DNA of 17,213 nt, taken from NCBI GenBank assembly GCA_016206815.1, contig JACQQT010000067.1, positions 1 through 17,213 on the forward strand. The letters run 5' to 3'. Origin of the DNA: Candidatus Omnitrophota bacterium (GTDB taxonomy: Bacteria; Omnitrophota; Omnitrophia; Omnitrophales; Danuiimicrobiaceae). Both the position numbers and the translations under genes were made by a program. The notes under the pieces were generated by a model. The model worked only from the letters and a program-made list of their open reading frames with translations. It ran no database searches and was not told the origin of the DNA. Positions 14,357 through 17,213 of the stretch are shown piece by piece (position 1 is the stretch's first letter; every line of letters starts with the position of its first letter).

Positions 14357-16003
14357 ATGCGAAAGAAAAAGAAGAAAACGATCCGGAAGAAGGAGAGCGC
14401 TAAAAGTATGCCCACCGAAACCGTTACGTCCCTTGCAGCACCCGCCATCAATTACCAAGAAGTGCTCGGTAAATTAGTTTCACTGGGAAAGAGGCAGGGA
14501 TATTTGACTTATGAGCAGATTAATAATCTTCTTCCGAGCGATACGGCATCGGCAGAGAAGATTGAAGAGGTGGTTTCTGCTCTCACCGAAAAAAACATTG
14601 AGATTACCACCAGCCCAATTCAAAAAGATGTCGAACCGGAAGAGAAACACGAAACAAAAAAGATAAAGGATTCCTCAAGTGAAGACAAAGAGCACGTCGC
14701 GGAGTTTGAGCGCGGACGGATGGACGACCCCGTTCGGACCTATTTGCGGCAGATGGGACAGATTCCGCTCCTGACGCGCAGTCAGGAAATTGCATTAGCC
14801 AAACGGATTGAAGAAGCCGAGGAAAGATTGAAGGAGGTGGTATTTGAAACCCGAGCGGCACGTTTTGAAGTGCTGCGTTTGGCCAACCAAATTATTGATG
14901 ACGAGATCAATCTCGAATCCATTATTGATGAAGACCAGGAATCAAAGCTCTTGGTGACGAAGAAAAAATTAAAAGCGTTGACGCGCCGCCTTCGGGCTTC
15001 GAGGAGAAATTCGGATTTAGCCTCGCTTTTAAAGCAATTCAATTTGAACATCGGAATCGTGGAGCAAATTATTGCCAACCTCCGGGCAAAACTCGAAGAG
15101 CTTAAAGACAATCGAAAAGAGGTGATCCGTTTAAGAAGGAAAAAGATGAGGGGTAAGATTGGCGAAGTTTTCGAGCGCAACCGGCAAATTCTAAAGGAAT
15201 TGAGCGAGACCGAGGATTCGGTCTACGAACATTTAAAGCGGATTCACAAACGGGAACGGGAGCTCTCAAATGCCAAGAAAGATCTGGTGGCGGCTAATTT
15301 GAGATTGGTTGTGAGCATTGCGAAAAAATATACGAACCGCGGACTCTCCTTTTTAGATTTGATCCAGGAGGGGAACATCGGTTTGATGAAAGCGGTTGAC
15401 AAGTTTGAGTATCAGCGGGGGTATAAGTTTTCGACTTATGCGACTTGGTGGATTCGGCAGGCGATCACGCGCTCGATTGCCGATCAAGCCAGAACGATTC
15501 GCATTCCGGTTCATATGATTGAGACGATTAACAAGTTCTTCCGTGCTTCCCGGCATCTCGTGCAGGAATCGGGCCGAGAACCGATGCCTGAGGAGATTGC
15601 CCGCGTCATGAAAATGCCGGTTGAGAAGGTGAAAGGGATTCTCAAAATTGCACAGGAGCCGATCAGCCTTCAGACGCCCATCGGGGATGACGGCGATACC
15701 AGCTTTGGTGATTTTATTGAAGACAAATCAGCCGTTTCTCCGGCTAACGTGACTGCCTACTCGATGTTGAAAGAACAGATGGACGATGTGTTGGACACCA
15801 TTACCGAACGCGAAGAAAAAGTGTTAAGACTTCGGTTTGGAATCGGAGACGGTTATTCGAGAACGTTGGAGGAAGTCGGTCAGATTTTTAACGTGACCCG
15901 TGAGCGCGTGAGACAAATCGAAGCGAAAGCGCTCAGGAAACTCCGCCATCCGACGCGTTCGAGAAAACTTAAAAATTTCCTGGATGTCAAACTGAGCGAT
16001 TAA
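14357..16003 (+). CDS. rpoD: Primary sigma factor RpoD (sigma70)
   Basis: This is the housekeeping sigma subunit of RNA polymerase, 548 residues. Region 1.1-like sequence lies near residues 30-80, and region 1.2 (D-D-P-V-R-T-Y-L-R-Q-M-G) near 123. The N-terminal half of the non-conserved region is charged. Region 2 starts near 313 (N-L-R-L-V-V-S-I-A-K-K-Y) and contains Y-A-T-W-W-I-R-Q-A-I and I-P-V-H-M. Region 4.2 with the -35-binding helix-turn-helix (T-L-E-E-V-G ... T-R-E-R-V-R-Q-I-E) is near 501-530. The ATG at 14357 lacks a ribosome site and adds a Lys/Arg-rich head. The in-frame ATG at 14408 has AAGGAG 12 bases upstream and is also possible. It has its own promoter despite following dnaG. 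Confidence 0.96.
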   Translation: MRKKKKKTIRKKESAKSMPTETVTSLAAPAINYQEVLGKLVSLGKRQGYLTYEQINNLLPSDTASAEKIEEVVSALTEKNIEITTSPIQKDVEPEEKHETKKIKDSSSEDKEHVAEFERGRMDDPVRTYLRQMGQIPLLTRSQEIALAKRIEEAEERLKEVVFETRAARFEVLRLANQIIDDEINLESIIDEDQESKLLVTKKKLKALTRRLRASRRNSDLASLLKQFNLNIGIVEQIIANLRAKLEELKDNRKEVIRLRRKKMRGKIGEVFERNRQILKELSETEDSVYEHLKRIHKRERELSNAKKDLVAANLRLVVSIAKKYTNRGLSFLDLIQEGNIGLMKAVDKFEYQRGYKFSTYATWWIRQAITRSIADQARTIRIPVHMIETINKFFRASRHLVQESGREPMPEEIARVMKMPVEKVKGILKIAQEPISLQTPIGDDGDTSFGDFIEDKSAVSPANVTAYSMLKEQMDDVLDTITEREEKVLRLRFGIGDGYSRTLEEVGQIFNVTRERVRQIEAKALRKLRHPTRSRKLKNFLDVKLSD

Positions 16004-16021
16004 ACTCGAAGAGATGAGACC

Positions 16022-16333
16022 ATGACGACACGCGAAGAAGTGATCAAAGCCATTAAGCAAGTGTACGATCCGGAGATACCCGTCAACGTTTACGATTTGG
16101 GATTGATTTATGAGGTCGATCTCCAGGCAGATGATCGGGTTGCCATCCGGATGACGTTGACCAGCCAGGGTTGTCCGTCAGCCAAACAGATACCGGACAT
16201 GGTTCGCACCAGGGTGTCTGCCTTGCCGGGCGTCAAAGCGGTGGACGTTCAAGTCGTCTGGGAACCTCAGTGGAATCCCTCACGCATCAGTCCGGAAGGA
16301 AAGAAGATTCTGAATCTTGAGGATGAATCTTAA
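16022..16333 (+). CDS. DUF59/MIP18-family iron-sulfur assembly protein (SufT-like)
   Basis: This 103-residue protein is of the MIP18/DUF59 family, which helps mature iron-sulfur proteins. D-P-E-I-P-V-N-V-Y-D-L-G-L-I-Y is the family signature, and M-T-L-T-S-Q-G-C-P contains the conserved Cys51. The C-terminal half has V-W-E-P-Q-W-N-P, also typical. The protein is a single domain, without the extra N-terminal extension of some SufT proteins. A GAGATGAG ribosome-like site lies a few bases before the ATG. It follows rpoD by 18 bases with no intervening promoter. Possible clients nearby include the iron-sulfur enzyme MtaB, but no direct link can be read from the sequence. Confidence 0.88.
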   Translation: MTTREEVIKAIKQVYDPEIPVNVYDLGLIYEVDLQADDRVAIRMTLTSQGCPSAKQIPDMVRTRVSALPGVKAVDVQVVWEPQWNPSRISPEGKKILNLEDES

Positions 16334-16344
16334 AGATTCATTTT
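16323..16344 (+). repeat. 9-bp inverted repeat over the DUF59 gene stop
   Basis: ATGAATCTT (16323-16331) and AAGATTCAT (16333-16341) are exact inverted repeats around a single A. They overlap the TAA stop and are followed by TTT and the AGG just before the next ATG. It is an AT-rich, weak hairpin. It may act on translation of the next gene or mean nothing. Confidence 0.4.
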
Positions 16345-16347
16345 AGG

Positions 16348-17052
16348 ATGGAATCATCCGAAGCACTTTACGAGGCCGCACTTTCGCATTTCCGCTCCGG
16401 GGACGTTCAACAAGCAGTTGCTCAATTAGAAAAATTACTTTCCCAAGACTCCCAACACCCGGATGCGTTGGAGGCCGTGGGAATATTTTACGCGAAGCTT
16501 GATCGGTTGGACGATGCGATCCAAACGATGAAGCGCCTTACCAAGGTTTCTCCCAATCACATCATGGCCCATACGAATCTTTCCCGGTTTTATGCTCAGA
16601 AGGGGATGATTCTGGAAGCAGAGCAGGAACAAGCTGAGGCAAGGCGGCTTTCCTGGAAGGCGGAGTTGAAAACGGAGCGCGGAACCACCCGCAAGGAAGA
16701 TCCCGAGGCAGAAGCAAAAGAGCAGGCGGAGCAAATCCAAGAGCGGATTCATCGATACCTCAAGGTGATTGAGCTGGATCCGAAAGATGTGCTGGGCTAT
16801 TTTAGTTTGGGCACAGCCTATTTAGACGCCAAGCGCCTGGCCGAAGCACGCAAGGCTTTCGAATCAGCCATTTTGGTTGATCCCAACCACTCCCCCAGTT
16901 ATTTCAGCTTGGGCGTGACGCTAGAGTCGCTTCAGGAAGCAGTTCGCTCAGCCGAGATATATCGGAAAGGGATTCAGATCGCAGACGCACGCGGCGATAT
17001 GATTCCGCTTAAGAAAATGCAAGCGCGTCTTGCCGCATTGAAATTAAATTAA
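16348..17052 (+). CDS. Tetratricopeptide repeat (TPR) protein
   Basis: This is a 234-residue protein made mostly of TPR helices. Repeats are visible at about residues 4-37, 38-71 and 72-105, a partial repeat at about 126-147, and repeats at 148-181 and 182-215, with typical A-L-x-x-L-G and D-P-N-H turns. Residues about 106-130 are a charged Glu/Lys/Arg-rich linker between the two blocks. There is no signal peptide or membrane segment, so the protein is probably cytoplasmic and acts as a protein-binding scaffold. No enzymatic domain or specific partner can be named. The ATG at 16348 has AGG only directly adjacent and no normal ribosome site, and a weak hairpin precedes it. The gap to the DUF59 gene is 14 bases and to the tRNA is 15. 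Confidence 0.85.
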   Translation: MESSEALYEAALSHFRSGDVQQAVAQLEKLLSQDSQHPDALEAVGIFYAKLDRLDDAIQTMKRLTKVSPNHIMAHTNLSRFYAQKGMILEAEQEQAEARRLSWKAELKTERGTTRKEDPEAEAKEQAEQIQERIHRYLKVIELDPKDVLGYFSLGTAYLDAKRLAEARKAFESAILVDPNHSPSYFSLGVTLESLQEAVRSAEIYRKGIQIADARGDMIPLKKMQARLAALKLN

Positions 17053-17067
17053 AGGAAATGGAAAATC

Positions 17068-17144
17068 GGGCCCATAGCTCAATCGGTTAGAGCAGAGGAC
17101 TCATAATCCTTTGGTTCCTGGTTCGAGTCCAGGAGGGCCCACCA
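17068..17144 (+). tRNA. tRNA with CAU anticodon, probably tRNA-Ile2 (lysidine type) rather than Met
   Basis: This 77-base cloverleaf has an encoded CCA. The D stem is GCTC/GAGC. The anticodon stem is GAGGA/TCCTT with loop CTCATAA, giving anticodon CAT at 17102-17104. The T stem is CCTGG/CCAGG with loop TTCGAGT. Acceptor bases GGGCCC pair with GGGCCC, but position 7 is an A-A mismatch. The body, especially the acceptor C4-G69/C5-G68 pairs, the A-C-T-C-A-T-A-A-T-C segment and the T-T-G-G-T...C-T-G-G-T-T-C region, resembles E. coli tRNA-Ile2 more than elongator tRNA-Met. That reading is an inference from memory. It lies 15 bases after the TPR gene. Confidence 0.85.
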
Positions 17145-17152
17145 TTTTGGTG
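17140..17152 (+). repeat. Small hairpin spanning the tRNA CCA end
   Basis: CACCA-TTT-TGGTG (17140-17152) can form a 5-bp stem that includes the encoded CCA tail. It has no T-run and is probably incidental. Confidence 0.25.
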
Positions 17153-17172
17153 ACGTGCGGCTTCGCCGTGCT

Positions 17173-17213
17173 CGTGATGCTCATACTATAGCCCGAAGCG
17201 AGAAGCATTCACG
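17173..17213 (+). repeat. Imperfect inverted repeat at the window end
   Basis: CGTGATGCT (17173-17181) is nearly the reverse complement of AGCATTCACG (17204-17213), with one missing base. A small GGC-TTC-GCC hairpin lies just before it. The element may continue past the window. No coding potential is visible. Confidence 0.35.

Noticed and set aside
14782..15180. 132-residue minus-strand reading frame opposite rpoD
   Set aside because: Its Ser-rich composition is what the antisense of a charged, Lys/Glu-rich coding region produces; no independent support.

Overview
The window is a gene-dense bacterial chromosome segment with every gene on the + strand. It carries housekeeping genes for GMP synthesis, DNA replication, the primary sigma factor, tRNA and rRNA modification, and DNA repair. 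Base composition is near 50% G+C. Shine-Dalgarno sites of the GGAG/GAGG type and sigma70-like promoters are visible. The phylum cannot be proved from the sequence alone. The RpoD region 2-4 sequence, the GuaB3-type IMP dehydrogenase and the dnaG-rpoD order give an impression of an uncultured lineage such as Omnitrophota or another PVC-like group. That is an inference from general resemblance, held with low to moderate confidence.

Layout. Positions 1-192 hold the end of a small cysteine-rich CWC protein. Positions 277-477 encode a small lipoprotein. Positions 513-2006 encode a thioredoxin-reductase-like flavoprotein followed by an unrecognised membrane protein. A clear promoter at 2054-2082 drives guaB3-guaA-dnaE (2156-8308), in which the dnaE ribosome site overlaps the end of guaA. 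A second strong promoter (8357-8385) drives a two-gene unit of an HU-like protein and a cold-shock protein, closed by an intrinsic terminator (9016-9067). Next come rsmE and mtaB (overlapping by 8 bases) and a CvpA-like membrane protein, which ends in a terminator-like hairpin. These are followed by an alkyladenine DNA glycosylase gene and dnaG primase. A GC-rich palindromic repeat and an extended -10 promoter precede rpoD. After rpoD come a DUF59/MIP18-family iron-sulfur assembly gene, a TPR protein and a CAU-anticodon tRNA. The last 70 bases hold only small inverted repeats.

How the parts fit together. GuaB3 and GuaA convert IMP to XMP and then to GMP. DnaE (polymerase III alpha), DnaG (primase) and HU supply replication and nucleoid functions. 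RpoD drives general transcription. RsmE and MtaB modify the ribosome and tRNA. The glycosylase excises alkylated bases.

No complete novel defence or mobile system is present. The observations most worth checking are: a palindromic repeat carried in frame inside the mtaB coding sequence; a thioredoxin-reductase homologue whose second nucleotide-binding site looks degenerate; a DnaE with all nine PHP metal-ligand positions intact; REPIN-like inverted repeats between dnaG and rpoD; and three genes that lack a Shine-Dalgarno site and each follow a hairpin with a short T-run.
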